Assembly: GCF_009849585.1 (NCBI RefSeq)
Contig: NZ_VCRN01000003.1
Coordinates: 62,001-126,000, forward strand
Reading direction: 5' to 3'
Length of the DNA stretch: 64,000 nt
From: Bacillus sp. ZZV12-4809
GTDB taxonomy: Bacteria; Bacillota; Bacilli; Bacillales; Cytobacillaceae
The notes under the pieces are model-generated. The model was given only the letters and a program-made list of their open reading frames with translations, was not told the origin of the DNA and did not search any database. A program made the translations under genes and the position numbers. Below, piece after piece: positions 8,817-16,862 of this stretch (position 1 is its first letter; each line of letters opens with the position of its first letter).

Positions 8817-9375
8817 AGCGATCAGCAACATTAAGCGTTTTGAGTTAACACATGAGGATCAGCGAAAAAAAGATCTGGAGGAAGTCGAGAATGCCCTCAT
8901 TAATAATAAGGAACCCATTCTAGAGCTTCTTACAGCAGTTGGACATATGCATGACCGGGGAGTTATCTCTTTATTAAATGGACTATTTGGACAGGGAGAT
9001 AAAGTTTTGAATGTCCTTGTTAAAGCATTAGACAAGCCAGAAGCTACAAATACAATTAAAAACCTGCTTCTTATGGTTGGCACCCTGGGTACCATTAATG
9101 TCCAGCAGCTTGAACCCTTACTGTTAAAAGTAAATTCAGGTATTGCGCGTGTGGCGGATTATAAAGATACGGATGAAAAAACAAGCTACTTCGATCTTGT
9201 AAAGGCATTGAAAGATCCAGAAGTCAATCGGGCAGTTACACTCCTGCTCACCTTCTTAAAAGGAATGGGAGGAGATATAAGCGAAATGGAAAGAAACACC
9301 CAGCTGCCCGAAGACCAGGAAATGCACAAAATGGAGAAAAATGAAAGAGATGTACCTCCTAACAAAAGAGAATGA
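8809..9375 (+). CDS. yrhD: DUF1641 protein, formate dehydrogenase partner (YrhD-like)
   Basis: 188 residues, starting inside the end of the dehydrogenase gene (8-bp overlap) with AAGGAG upstream, so translation is coupled. The helical DUF1641 region includes [20 protein letters not shown] (about residues 45-64) and a repeat-like continuation [20 protein letters not shown]. The C-terminus is hydrophilic. B. subtilis YrhD is the equivalent neighbour of YrhE. The partner role as an accessory or small subunit is inferred from conserved linkage. A strong terminator closes the two-gene operon. Confidence 0.85.
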   Translation: MAKAISNIKRFELTHEDQRKKDLEEVENALINNKEPILELLTAVGHMHDRGVISLLNGLFGQGDKVLNVLVKALDKPEATNTIKNLLLMVGTLGTINVQQLEPLLLKVNSGIARVADYKDTDEKTSYFDLVKALKDPEVNRAVTLLLTFLKGMGGDISEMERNTQLPEDQEMHKMEKNERDVPPNKRE

Positions 9376-9379
9376 CAGT

Positions 9380-9415
9380 AAGCCAGTGACTGCTTTCGGG
9401 TCACTGGCTTTTTTT
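9380..9415 (+). terminator. Terminator of the formate dehydrogenase operon
   Basis: AAGCCAGTGAC (9380-9390) pairs perfectly with GTCACTGGCTT (9400-9410), followed by a run of T. Confidence 0.9.
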
Positions 9416-9586
9416 ATATAAATAGGTATATAGAATCAATTTTTTACAATATTATCTTCATAAACAAATATATTGCAGAATTTTGTGGAAAAATGGAAAA
9501 TCATGTACTAGAATTGCAATATAGGATAGATAGGAGAAACCCAATACATACATTATTTGTGATGGTATTAGAAAGAGGGTAATAAA

Positions 9587-10492
9587 GTGGGCATCATAAA
9601 TGAAGATAGTTTCATTGAAACAGTCCACATGAAAGGGTTGCAAATCTCTCTGATTGCATCGGGAGACGGGACAGAGATTATTTACCATAAGCTTGAAACG
9701 GATGCCAGGTGGGGACTGGAACCATTAGAAGGCGGCGGAACACTTGAATTCATTCATATGCTTTCCGGTGAAATGCTCTTAAAAGATTCTAATGGGGAGA
9801 AAACACTCAAAGCTGGTGATTCCTTTCAAAGATGCCCAGTAACTGAACATCATATTTTTCAATCAATAGGTCAATCTGAATTTTTATATGTAACATCCAA
9901 TCCAGTTTTCCATTACTACAGCAGAGTGACAAATGAATTAAGAGAATTGGTTATAACTATTGAAGAGACAGACGGATATACAAGCGACCATTGCGATAGA
10001 ATTACAAAAATGTCTATGGTTATGGCAGACGAGCTAAAGTTAAATTCCCGGCAAATTTTAAAACTTAATCTTGCTGCATTTTTGCATGATATTGGAAAAG
10101 TAAAGGTGCCGATCGACATTCTTCAAAAACCGGGGAAATTATCCTCTGTTGAGTGGGAGGTAATGAAACAGCACACGACCTTTGGGCGTGAAATTTTGCA
10201 GGAAACTGGTTTGCCGAGTTTAATAGAAGCAGGCGAAGTGGTTGAACAGCACCATGAAAGATATGATGGCACTGGCTATCCCAAAGGCCTTATAGGGGAT
10301 CAAATCACTATAGAGGCAGCAATTATTTCAGTTGTAGATTCATTTGATGCGATGACTACTGACCGGGTTTATCAGAAAGGCAGAAGCGTATCTGAAGCGT
10401 TAAATGAAATTAAAAATAATCGTGGTACTATGTACAATCCAGTTGTTGTTGATTCATTTTTTAAGATAAAAGACAAATTAATTAAAATTTAA
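9587..10492 (+). CDS. Cupin plus HD-GYP domain protein
   Basis: 301 residues from GTG 9587, with GAGGG upstream. Residues about 40-105 look like a small cupin barrel (GGTLEFIHMLSGEMLLKD, then LKAGDSFQRCPVTEHH). Residues about 125-300 form an HD-GYP phosphohydrolase: HD pair in LHDIGK, then HHERYDGTGYPKGL and DSFDAMTTDR. HD-GYP domains commonly hydrolyse cyclic di-GMP, and the cupin may sense a small ligand. The GYP motif is intact, so activity is plausible. It starts its own unit after the fdh terminator and may be co-transcribed with the short secreted protein 12 bases downstream. Confidence 0.85.
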   Translation: MGIINEDSFIETVHMKGLQISLIASGDGTEIIYHKLETDARWGLEPLEGGGTLEFIHMLSGEMLLKDSNGEKTLKAGDSFQRCPVTEHHIFQSIGQSEFLYVTSNPVFHYYSRVTNELRELVITIEETDGYTSDHCDRITKMSMVMADELKLNSRQILKLNLAAFLHDIGKVKVPIDILQKPGKLSSVEWEVMKQHTTFGREILQETGLPSLIEAGEVVEQHHERYDGTGYPKGLIGDQITIEAAIISVVDSFDAMTTDRVYQKGRSVSEALNEIKNNRGTMYNPVVVDSFFKIKDKLIKI

Positions 10493-10504
10493 GGGGGATG
10501 AAAA

Positions 10505-10825
10505 ATGAAGAAAACAGCATTTGTACTAGTAAGTTTAATGTTTTTACTTGTATTCAACGCAAAAACATCAGAGGCTGCATATTTACCTGAATATGATAAA
10601 TATGTAGAAGTGTCATACGAGGAAGCCAGGTATATTGCCGATTTAATGGGTCTTCAAGGTTATGAGCTGGGAGAAGAGACAGCAAGATTGTCATTTGAAT
10701 TGCAGGAAAGATTGATCTTAAAGATAGAAAAAGTGCTGAAAACGGAAATTGACCATTATTACATCTGGTTAACTGTAGATGGTGAAACGGTTCTGGGCAT
10801 TGACCCTCCACATCCAATGTTTTAA
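10505..10825 (+). CDS. Small secreted protein, unknown function
   Basis: 106 residues starting at ATG 10505 with GGGGG upstream, 12 bases after the HD-GYP gene. There is a clear signal peptide: MKKTAFVLVSLMFLLVF then a probable signal peptidase I site at SEA-A (about residues 22-25). The mature part is about 80 residues, acidic and rich in Tyr/Glu, without cysteines. No family recognised. Its position suggests co-expression with the cupin/HD-GYP protein. It ends at a perfect hairpin terminator. Confidence 0.75.
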   Translation: MKKTAFVLVSLMFLLVFNAKTSEAAYLPEYDKYVEVSYEEARYIADLMGLQGYELGEETARLSFELQERLILKIEKVLKTEIDHYYIWLTVDGETVLGIDPPHPMF

Positions 10826-10831
10826 GAGTAT

Positions 10832-10863
10832 GCAAGTTAAAGCTATGCTTTAACTTGCTTTTT
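10832..10863 (+). terminator. Terminator after the secreted protein gene
   Basis: GCAAGTTAAAGC (10832-10843) pairs perfectly with GCTTTAACTTGC (10847-10858) around a 3-base loop, followed by TTTTT. Confidence 0.9.
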
Positions 10864-10902
10864 AATTTACTGGCATTGCTGGCGAATAGGTGTGGAAACC
10901 CT

Positions 10903-11700
10903 CTATTTAGCTTTTTTCTCAAAAACTATTCTTTCAGGATGAGAATATACATTAAAGGACATACCGCGAATAAAGCCAACTGCTGTAATATTAAGGTCTT
11001 CAGCCAGTTTGATGGCTAAATCAGTCGGTGCTGATTTTGATAGAATGATGCCAACACCAATCTTAGAGGCTTTTAGCAGAACTTCAGAAGAGATTCTGCC
11101 GCTGAATGCAATGACTTTATCCCTTACAGGAATCCTGTTCTCAATGCAATAACCGAGGATTTTATCCAAAGCATTATGCCGGCCAATGTCTGTTCTGCTG
11201 AGAATCATTTCCTCTGAAGAAAATAATGCCGCATTATGCACTCCGCCTGTTTCGCGAAAAGTCGTGCTGCCATCCTGAAGCTGCTGCATAAATGATATGC
11301 ACTGGCTGGGAGTCAGGGTAAGCTTTGATGTTGAAGTCCTGGCTGTTCTGGCATCGTTATGAAAGTAAAATTGCCTGCTTTTTCCGCAGCATGAACCAAT
11401 AAAACGTTTAGAGTGAAATTCATGACTGGCTGTAGAGGTTTGGGTATGTAATTCCACATAAGCAAAACCCTTGCTTTCATCTATTTGAAAACTCTTTATT
11501 TCGTCATATCTTCTTATAAAGCCTTCAGAAGCCAAAAAGCCAATTGCCAATTCCCTAATGTTAGAAGGGCTGCAAACCATTGTTGCGAACTCTTCTCCGT
11601 TGAGATAAATTGTGAGCGGATGTTCTAAGACAATAGAATCTTCTGCTTCCTGCAGAACATCATTCTCAAATCTGACAATTTTTCTGCTGCTGATTTCCAT
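10903..11700 (-). CDS. fdhD: FdhD, formate dehydrogenase accessory sulfurtransferase
   Basis: 265 residues. The diagnostic loop GSCCGKSR (about residues 101-108) carries the paired cysteines that pass sulfur from a cysteine desulfurase to the Mo-bis-MGD cofactor. Other FdhD motifs are FRETGGVHNAALF, DIGRHNALDKILG and SGRISSEVLLKASKIGV. A strong site, GGGGGA, lies before the minus-strand ATG at 11700. It activates the formate dehydrogenase encoded upstream on the opposite strand, but is in a separate, convergent unit with the secreted protein gene. Confidence 0.95.
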   Translation of the reverse strand: MEISSRKIVRFENDVLQEAEDSIVLEHPLTIYLNGEEFATMVCSPSNIRELAIGFLASEGFIRRYDEIKSFQIDESKGFAYVELHTQTSTASHEFHSKRFIGSCCGKSRQFYFHNDARTARTSTSKLTLTPSQCISFMQQLQDGSTTFRETGGVHNAALFSSEEMILSRTDIGRHNALDKILGYCIENRIPVRDKVIAFSGRISSEVLLKASKIGVGIILSKSAPTDLAIKLAEDLNITAVGFIRGMSFNVYSHPERIVFEKKAK

Positions 11701-11828
11701 ATAATCCCCCCTAGAACCTATCGACTAACAAAATATTAGCATATAATTTGAGTAATACAAGATATTAAGATTGTATGGTTTGACATTAATTGTATTAATT
11801 GATTAACTAATTAAAGAGAATACGGGCT

Positions 11829-11848
11829 TGTATAAGTGAGATTATACA
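11829..11848. promoter_or_regulatory. Inverted repeat upstream of the DUF2294 gene
   Basis: TGTATAA (11829-11835) and TTATACA (11842-11848) are perfect 7-bp arms with a 6-base spacer, 30-50 bases before the start codon and within the fdhD divergent region. This could be an operator; the regulator is unknown. Confidence 0.35.
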
Positions 11849-11876
11849 TGAAATAAGGGTATATGAGGGCTGGAAT

Positions 11877-12236
11877 ATGAACAAATATGAAGCTGAATTC
11901 AGTAACTTAGTGCGTTCCTTCCGAAAGAAACATATGGGCAAAGGACCAAGCAAGGTTAGGACTACCTTCTGCAAAAATTGGGCTATATGTGAAATGGAAG
12001 GTAACTTATCTCCTGTGGAGAAATTTATAGCGAGTGCAGACGAAGGTAAACAAATGCTTCGGGCTGCCAGAACAGAGATGGTAAAGGAAATGTATAAAAA
12101 AAATCGGCCGGCAGAAATGGAAGACTTTTTGCAGGCAAGGCTTATAGACCTTTTTGTGGATATTGATATAGAACGGGATTTTGGAATGTCAGTATTTGTA
12201 TTCGATCAGGACATTCAAAGCAAGTTTATGGAATAA
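11877..12236 (+). CDS. DUF2294 (MpsC-like) family protein
   Basis: 119 residues from ATG 11877 with GAGGG upstream. The sequence matches the DUF2294 pattern: LVRSFRKKHMGKGPSKVRTTF near the N-terminus, then TEMVKEMYKK and a C-terminal VDIDIERDFGMSVFVFD. The family is also called MpsC-like, after a component of a Na+-translocating membrane potential system, but this short single-domain form is soluble and its job is unknown. It is divergent from fdhD. A terminator with two G-T pairs follows. Confidence 0.75.
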   Translation: MNKYEAEFSNLVRSFRKKHMGKGPSKVRTTFCKNWAICEMEGNLSPVEKFIASADEGKQMLRAARTEMVKEMYKKNRPAEMEDFLQARLIDLFVDIDIERDFGMSVFVFDQDIQSKFME

Positions 12237-12280
12237 AAAGGCTGGAATCTGGAAGATTTATTCTGGATTTCAGTCTTTTT
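12237..12280 (+). terminator. Terminator after the DUF2294 gene
   Basis: AAAGGCTGGAAT (12237-12248) pairs with ATTTCAGTCTTT (12267-12278) with two G-T pairs, then T. Confidence 0.7.
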
Positions 12281-12398
12281 TATTTTTCTGGGCATCCGGC
12301 AAACAACTCACGTCGGATATTTCCATTGCGCAAAATAGGGAATTATGTCATAGGGAGTTGGCGAAAAAAGGGGTTTAATGTCATGTTTGAAATATCTT

Positions 12399-12442
12399 TG
12401 TAATATAACTATAACAAGTCTGTCAAATAATGATGGTATAAT
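12399..12442 (+). promoter_or_regulatory. WalR-like box and extended -10 promoter of the cwlO-like gene
   Basis: TGTAAT-N5-TATAAC (12399-12415) matches the WalR consensus TGTWAH-N5-TGTWAH except for one base. TGGTATAAT (12434-12442) is an extended -10 with no recognisable -35. The box is centred about 42 bases before the expected start, the usual place for an activator replacing a -35. CwlO of B. subtilis is known to be WalR-activated. The rest of the 327-bp gap shows nothing else clear. Confidence 0.55.
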
Positions 12443-12563
12443 CCTCCATAGAAAGCCAAATTTACTAGAGAACATCAATTGGGAATTTACATAGATAAAT
12501 AGTTTTATATAATCCACGGCCGTTTAATAGACCGAGTACATATTAGAAAGCAGGGTAATGACT

Positions 12564-13910
12564 TTGAAAAAAAGGCTCCTCGTTTTAAATACGACAATTA
12601 TTCTTGGGCTTGGAAGTGCTTTTTCCATCCCTGGTGTGAATGCGGAATCGATCGATAAATTGGAAAGTCAAAAAAGCCAAATCCAGCAGGAGCGCTCCAG
12701 CCTGCAGGCAATACTCGCTGAAGCCGATAAGGAATTAGCTAGTGTCCTTAAAGAAGCTGCTGAGCTAAATGCAAAGATTGCTAAAATCGAAAAAGCAATA
12801 GAAGATAATAATAAATTAATAGCAGAAACGGAAACGAATATTGCCAGCACAAAAGCCAAAGTAGATCAATTGAAGGCAGAAATGGCGATCATTGAGGAAA
12901 GAATCGAAAAGAGAAGCGCCATCTTAAAACAGCGTGCACAATCTTTTCAGGAAAGCGGCGGGACTGTCGCATACCTTGATGTTCTTCTTGGGGCTACCAG
13001 CTTCAGTGATTTCGTTGACCGTGTGGGTGCAGTAACTACGTTTGTACAGGCAGACAAACAATTACTGGAGGAACAGGAAGCGGATAAAAAAGCTTTCGAG
13101 GAAAAGAAAGCTGCAGTGGAAGAAGAACTGGCAGGATTGAATAGCATGATGACTGAATTAAAAGGCATGCAATCTTCCATGGAAGAGCAAAAAAATCAAA
13201 ATAGCTCATTAATCCAGCAGTTAAAAGAAAAGGAAAATACGATTGCTGACAAAAAGGCAAAGCTGCGCAGTGAAGATGCTAAATATGCTTCTATGATTGC
13301 TCAAATTGAACAAAGTATTGCTGCGCAAACAGCACCAGTACAGGCAGTTGCTTCAGTGTCATCATCATCAGCTACTTCTGATTCAGCATCATCAGGCTCA
13401 ACATCAGTAGAAGCGGGTTCATCTTCAAAAGGCTCAGCTGCTGTCAGTAAGAAAAAACCTGCTGCCCAGAAATCAAAAGGCTCCAGTACCTCTGCTCCAA
13501 AGCCAAGCGTCAAGGGCGGAAACGCTATTAGCATCGTTACAACTGCAGGCAATAAATATATCGGTAATTCCGTTTATGTGTTTGGCGGAGGCAGAAATGC
13601 TTATGATATCGCTAATGGAAGATTCGATTGCTCAGGCTTTGTACATTGGGCATTCTCCCAGGCTGGAATTAGTGTAGGAGCCAGCACAGATTCTCTTAAA
13701 TTTGCCGGACGCCAAGTTTCAGCAAGCGAGATGAGAGCGGGAGATCTTGTATTCTTTAACACCTATAAGACAGACGGCCATGTAGGCATCTACCTTGGCG
13801 GCGGAAAATTTATCGGTTCCCAAGACTCTACGGGTGTCGCGATTGCAAATATGTCCAGCGGCTATTGGAAAACTCACTTTAGTGGCCGTGTTGTACGTAT
13901 AATAGAATAG
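12564..13910 (+). CDS. cwlO: CwlO-like secreted NlpC/P60 peptidoglycan endopeptidase
   Basis: 448 residues. TTG 12564 is chosen because GCAGGG is well spaced from it, whereas ATG 12558 is only two bases away. Signal peptide (KKRLLVLN, hydrophobic core, cleavage near VNA-E), then long coiled coils (residues about 30-125 and 165-255), a Ser/Ala/Lys linker (about 260-325), and a C-terminal NlpC/P60 domain. The catalytic Cys is in FDCSGF and the His in GHVGIY, with IGSQ as the third position. It cleaves stem-peptide cross-links during wall elongation. The architecture equals B. subtilis CwlO, which works with FtsEX. Confidence 0.9.
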   Translation: MKKRLLVLNTTIILGLGSAFSIPGVNAESIDKLESQKSQIQQERSSLQAILAEADKELASVLKEAAELNAKIAKIEKAIEDNNKLIAETETNIASTKAKVDQLKAEMAIIEERIEKRSAILKQRAQSFQESGGTVAYLDVLLGATSFSDFVDRVGAVTTFVQADKQLLEEQEADKKAFEEKKAAVEEELAGLNSMMTELKGMQSSMEEQKNQNSSLIQQLKEKENTIADKKAKLRSEDAKYASMIAQIEQSIAAQTAPVQAVASVSSSSATSDSASSGSTSVEAGSSSKGSAAVSKKKPAAQKSKGSSTSAPKPSVKGGNAISIVTTAGNKYIGNSVYVFGGGRNAYDIANGRFDCSGFVHWAFSQAGISVGASTDSLKFAGRQVSASEMRAGDLVFFNTYKTDGHVGIYLGGGKFIGSQDSTGVAIANMSSGYWKTHFSGRVVRIIE

Positions 13911-13917
13911 TAAAATG

Positions 13918-13958
13918 AACCTGACTGACATGTGAAGACGTGTTAGTCAGGTTTTTTT
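13918..13958 (+). terminator. Terminator of the cwlO-like gene
   Basis: AACCTGACTGACA (13918-13930) pairs with TGTTAGTCAGGTT (13941-13953) with one G-T pair, then seven T. Confidence 0.85.
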
Positions 13959-13993
13959 GTTATGTTTGTATTTGAGTTCAAAGGAGACTCAGG

Positions 13994-14606
13994 TTCTGAC
14001 ACAAGATGCGAGATTTGCTTATTTAGTGTCAGAAGTAGGCTCAGGTTCGGACACAAGAGGCGTGATTTGCTCATTTAGTGTCAGAAGTAGGGTGAGTTTC
14101 GGACACAAAATACGAGGTTTGTTTATTTAATGTCAGAAGAAGGTTCAGGTTCGGACACAAAATACGAGGTTTGTTTATTTAGTGTCAGAAGAAGGTTCAG
14201 GTTCGGACACAAAATACGAGATTTGCTGATTTAGTGTCAGAAGTAGGCTCAGGTTCGGACACCAGTGACGTGATTTACTGATTTAGTGTCAAAAGTAAGC
14301 TCAGGTTCGGACACAAGATGCGAGATTTGCTCATTTAGTGTCAGAAGCAGGTTCAGGTTCGGACACAAGATGCGAGATTTGCTCATTTAGTGTCAGAAGC
14401 AGGTTCAGGTTCTGACACAAGATGCGAGATTTGCTCATTTAGTGTCAGAAGCAGGTTCAGGTTCGGACACAAGATGCGAGATTTACTCATTTAGTGTCAG
14501 AAGCAGGTTCAGGTTCTGACACAAGATGCGAGATTTGCTCATTTAGTGTCAGAAGCAGGTTCAGGTTCGGACACAAAATACGGGATTTGCTCCTTCTGTG
14601 TCTGAA
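13994..14606. repeat. Tandem array of twelve 52-bp units, each with an internal dyad
   Basis: GACAC recurs at 13998, 14050, 14102, 14154, 14206, 14258, 14310, 14362, 14414, 14466, 14518 and 14570, exactly every 52 bp. Almost every unit has the dyad TTC(T/G)GACAC-N23-GTGTCAGAA; where the variable base is T the arms are perfect 9-mers. Units 7-11 are nearly identical, while units 2-6 and 12 have diverged, which suggests recent expansion in the middle. The period is not a multiple of three and no frame with a ribosome binding site spans it, so it is not coding. It fills most of the 873-bp gap between the cwlO terminator and the FadR-type regulator. Confidence 0.95.
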
Positions 14607-14613
14607 CAATACC

Positions 14614-14627
14614 CTGGTCCGGACCAG
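14614..14627. promoter_or_regulatory. Perfect 14-bp palindrome beside the tandem array
   Basis: CTGGTCCGGACCAG is fully self-complementary and lies eight bases past the last repeat unit. It could be a protein-binding site or the boundary of the array. Confidence 0.4.
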
Positions 14628-14710
14628 CTCCTCACAAGCTATCCAACTCCCTCGCCTCTCAAAACAACTTAATTTTTAATAAATTCAAAATATTTTATTG
14701 ATTATTACAA

Positions 14711-14724
14711 TTAAGCATGCTTAA
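14711..14724. promoter_or_regulatory. Perfect 14-bp palindrome upstream of the FadR-type regulator
   Basis: TTAAGCATGCTTAA lies about 60 bases before the start codon at 14784. Just before it, at about 14695-14715, a degenerate form of the shared glycolate operator core (TTATTAC) occurs. It is a candidate autoregulatory site. Confidence 0.4.
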
Positions 14725-14783
14725 ATAGTAAATAACAATTACTTATCAGATATGTGATGTCTGCAAAGGAAGGGGGAGTGAGT

Positions 14784-15476
14784 ATGAATGTAAAAAAGAT
14801 CTCAACACGCAAAATCTCGGAAATTGCTGCAGAGCAAATTGAAGATATGATTGTAAAAGGATCATTTAGCCCTGGAGATAAGCTCCCTTCTGTAAGAGAG
14901 TTGTGTGAATTATTTGGTGTTGGACGGTCAGCTGTCAGAGATGCTCTAACTTCTTTGCAGGGTAAAGGTATAGTGCAGGTTAAGCAGGGGGAAGGGACTT
15001 ATATAACCCGGTTTGATTCTTCCAAGCTGTTTAATAATCCGCATTTGCATCCCGACATTAAAGACATCCAGGAGTTGTTTCAGGCAAGAAAAATGGTGGA
15101 AACAGGGCTTGCTGAAATGGCAGCTTCAAATCGTTCGGAAGAGGATTTGGAAATGATGAAGAGGCTTATTTCCGATGAAGCTATCCATGGATGGGAGGAG
15201 GATTACCAGTTTCATATGGTGATTGCCCGTGCAGCAGGCAATAATATCCTCATTCAATTTGTGCAATTTATTTCTGAAACATTAAAAAAGTCCATGATAG
15301 ACTTTCACCATTATCTTGAAACAAGGTCTGACATGGCGAGAAAGATTGAGGAGCAGCATTTGGAAATCTATTTGTCTATTAAAAATAAGCAGCCGAATCA
15401 GGCACATAAAAACATGGTTGACCATTTAGTGTTGGTTGAGAAGCTTTTGCAGATGAGTATCCTTCAGGAACAATGA
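14784..15476 (+). CDS. FadR-subfamily GntR regulator of the glycolate genes
   Basis: 230 residues. ATG 14784 has GGGGGAG eight bases upstream; the frame extends up to 14754 without a good site. Winged helix-turn-helix at about residues 8-72 (AAEQIEDMIVKGSFSPGDKL, PSVRELCELFGVGRSAVRDA), then an FCD effector domain with the metal-ligand-like His in YQFHMVIARAAGN and further His residues. It resembles LutR/LldR/GlcC regulators, which sense 2-hydroxy acids. The glcE-like gene follows after 63 bases, so control of the glycolate operon is likely. An IclR gene at 23006 is the rival candidate. Confidence 0.85.
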   Translation: MNVKKISTRKISEIAAEQIEDMIVKGSFSPGDKLPSVRELCELFGVGRSAVRDALTSLQGKGIVQVKQGEGTYITRFDSSKLFNNPHLHPDIKDIQELFQARKMVETGLAEMAASNRSEEDLEMMKRLISDEAIHGWEEDYQFHMVIARAAGNNILIQFVQFISETLKKSMIDFHHYLETRSDMARKIEEQHLEIYLSIKNKQPNQAHKNMVDHLVLVEKLLQMSILQEQ

Positions 15477-15489
15477 TGTTTTTTTTAAA

Positions 15490-15524
15490 TATAATTAAAA
15501 ACCTTGTTTGTTATTACGAAACAA
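15490..15524 (+). promoter_or_regulatory. -10 element and shared dyad operator of the glcEFD operon
   Basis: TATAAT (15490-15495) is followed by TTGTTT (15504-15509)-N9-AAACAA (15519-15524), a perfect 6-bp dyad that would cover the transcription start and abuts the ribosome binding site. The same dyad occurs before malate synthase and the permease. There is no clear -35. Confidence 0.6.
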
Positions 15525-15539
15525 AAGGCGGTGGATAGA

Positions 15540-16862
15540 TTGATTGCAGCAGAGTCGATAAGTATTTTAAAAACAATTTTTAGAGAGAACCAGATAGTTC
15601 ATAATGAATCTTCAAACTTATTTGGCAATTCAGGAGATATGGTTGTTTACCCTGAAACTGAAGAAGAAATTGCAGCTTTGCTAAAGCATGCAGGTTCGAA
15701 TGGTTTAACCATCAACATTATGGGAGGCGGCACTAAACGAGGGTTCGGAGGATCAATCGAAAAAACGGATATTCTTTTATCGCTTGAGAACTTTACAGGG
15801 ATTGTAGAACATACGCCTGGTGATATGACGTTAACAGTAAAAGCCGGAACTCGCTTTAAAGACCTTCAGGATCATCTGGCAAAGCATAATCAAAAAATAT
15901 CTCTTGATCCCTTTTGGCCTGAAAATGCCACTATTGGCGGAATCATTGCAGCTAATGTAAGCGGACCCAAAAGATTGGGCTACGGTTCAGCCCGTGATGC
16001 AGTTATTGGATTAAGGACTGTATACCCGGATGGAAAAGTAATAAGATCCGGGGGAAGAGTCGTAAAAAATGTGGCCGGCTATGATATGAATAAACTATTT
16101 ATAGGGGCAATGGGCACGCTTGGCGTCATTTCTGAAATCACCTTAAAGCTCCGTCCTATACCAAAATGCGAGAGTCTGGTTCTTGTTTCCTTTCCAAAAG
16201 GGAATCTGGAGGAAATAAAATCTTTTGCAGTGAAGGTGTTGGATTCTATGATTGAACCTGTCTCACTTGAGCTGCTGAATCCCGCACTTTCTGATAAGCT
16301 TGCCGGAATAAACGCCTACACTATTGCATTGAGTTTTGAAGATGTCGAAAGCTCTGTTCGCTATCAGGAGGAATTCGTGAGTAATCTGACTCCTGATGAT
16401 GCTGAATTGTTTATATATCAGAAGAAAAAAGCGGAATTGTTTTGGCAGCAATTTTACAGGCATACCCCTAATGGGGCAGACTCTGAATTGCCAATTCAAA
16501 CAGAAGCCTCCCTTAAAATTGGAACGGTAAATCTTGACGCAGTAAAAGTATTAAAGGAAACGGAACTGCTCCAGGATCAATTCAATGTGAAAATTGAATC
16601 GCATGGCGGTTTGGGCCATGGATTGAGCCAAGTAACCATTAGAGGTGCAGAGTCTGATATCGCTAATGCGACTGCACATGTAAGGGATATTGCTGATAAA
16701 ACCGGCGGCTATGCGATTGTCACCCATCTTCCATTCGAGCTCAGGAAAAAAATCGATGTATGGGGCAGTCAACCTTCTTATTTCTTTTTGCTTCAGGGGA
16801 TTAAAGCAAAGGTCGACCCAAATAAAACCTTAAGCCCAAATCGATTCATAGGAGGGATATAA
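15540..16862 (+). CDS. glcE: Glycolate oxidase FAD-binding subunit, GlcE-like
   Basis: About 440 residues. TTG 15540 is preferred because AAAGGCGGTGG (15524-15534) is well placed; the TTG at 15504 lies in the operator and lacks a site. The PCMH-type FAD-binding domain includes GGGTKRGFGG, NATIGGIIAANVSGPKR and GGRVVKNVAGYDMNKL, the last typical of GlcE. At 440 residues it is longer than E. coli GlcE (about 350), with a fuller C-terminal substrate-side domain. With GlcF and GlcD it would oxidise glycolate to glyoxylate at the membrane. The next gene starts immediately after its stop. Confidence 0.85.
   Translation: MIAAESISILKTIFRENQIVHNESSNLFGNSGDMVVYPETEEEIAALLKHAGSNGLTINIMGGGTKRGFGGSIEKTDILLSLENFTGIVEHTPGDMTLTVKAGTRFKDLQDHLAKHNQKISLDPFWPENATIGGIIAANVSGPKRLGYGSARDAVIGLRTVYPDGKVIRSGGRVVKNVAGYDMNKLFIGAMGTLGVISEITLKLRPIPKCESLVLVSFPKGNLEEIKSFAVKVLDSMIEPVSLELLNPALSDKLAGINAYTIALSFEDVESSVRYQEEFVSNLTPDDAELFIYQKKKAELFWQQFYRHTPNGADSELPIQTEASLKIGTVNLDAVKVLKETELLQDQFNVKIESHGGLGHGLSQVTIRGAESDIANATAHVRDIADKTGGYAIVTHLPFELRKKIDVWGSQPSYFFLLQGIKAKVDPNKTLSPNRFIGGI

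Noticed and set aside
12181-12378. 65-codon frame overlapping the DUF2294 gene end
   Set aside because: It begins inside the DUF2294 gene in another frame, runs through its terminator and has no ribosome binding site.
13994-14606. CRISPR array
   Set aside because: The whole 52-bp unit repeats with scattered point differences; there are no unique spacers between constant repeats and no cas genes nearby.
14494-14679. 61-codon reading frame at the end of the tandem array
   Set aside because: The 52-bp period shifts frame in every unit and there is no ribosome binding site; the peptide is a by-product of the repeat.
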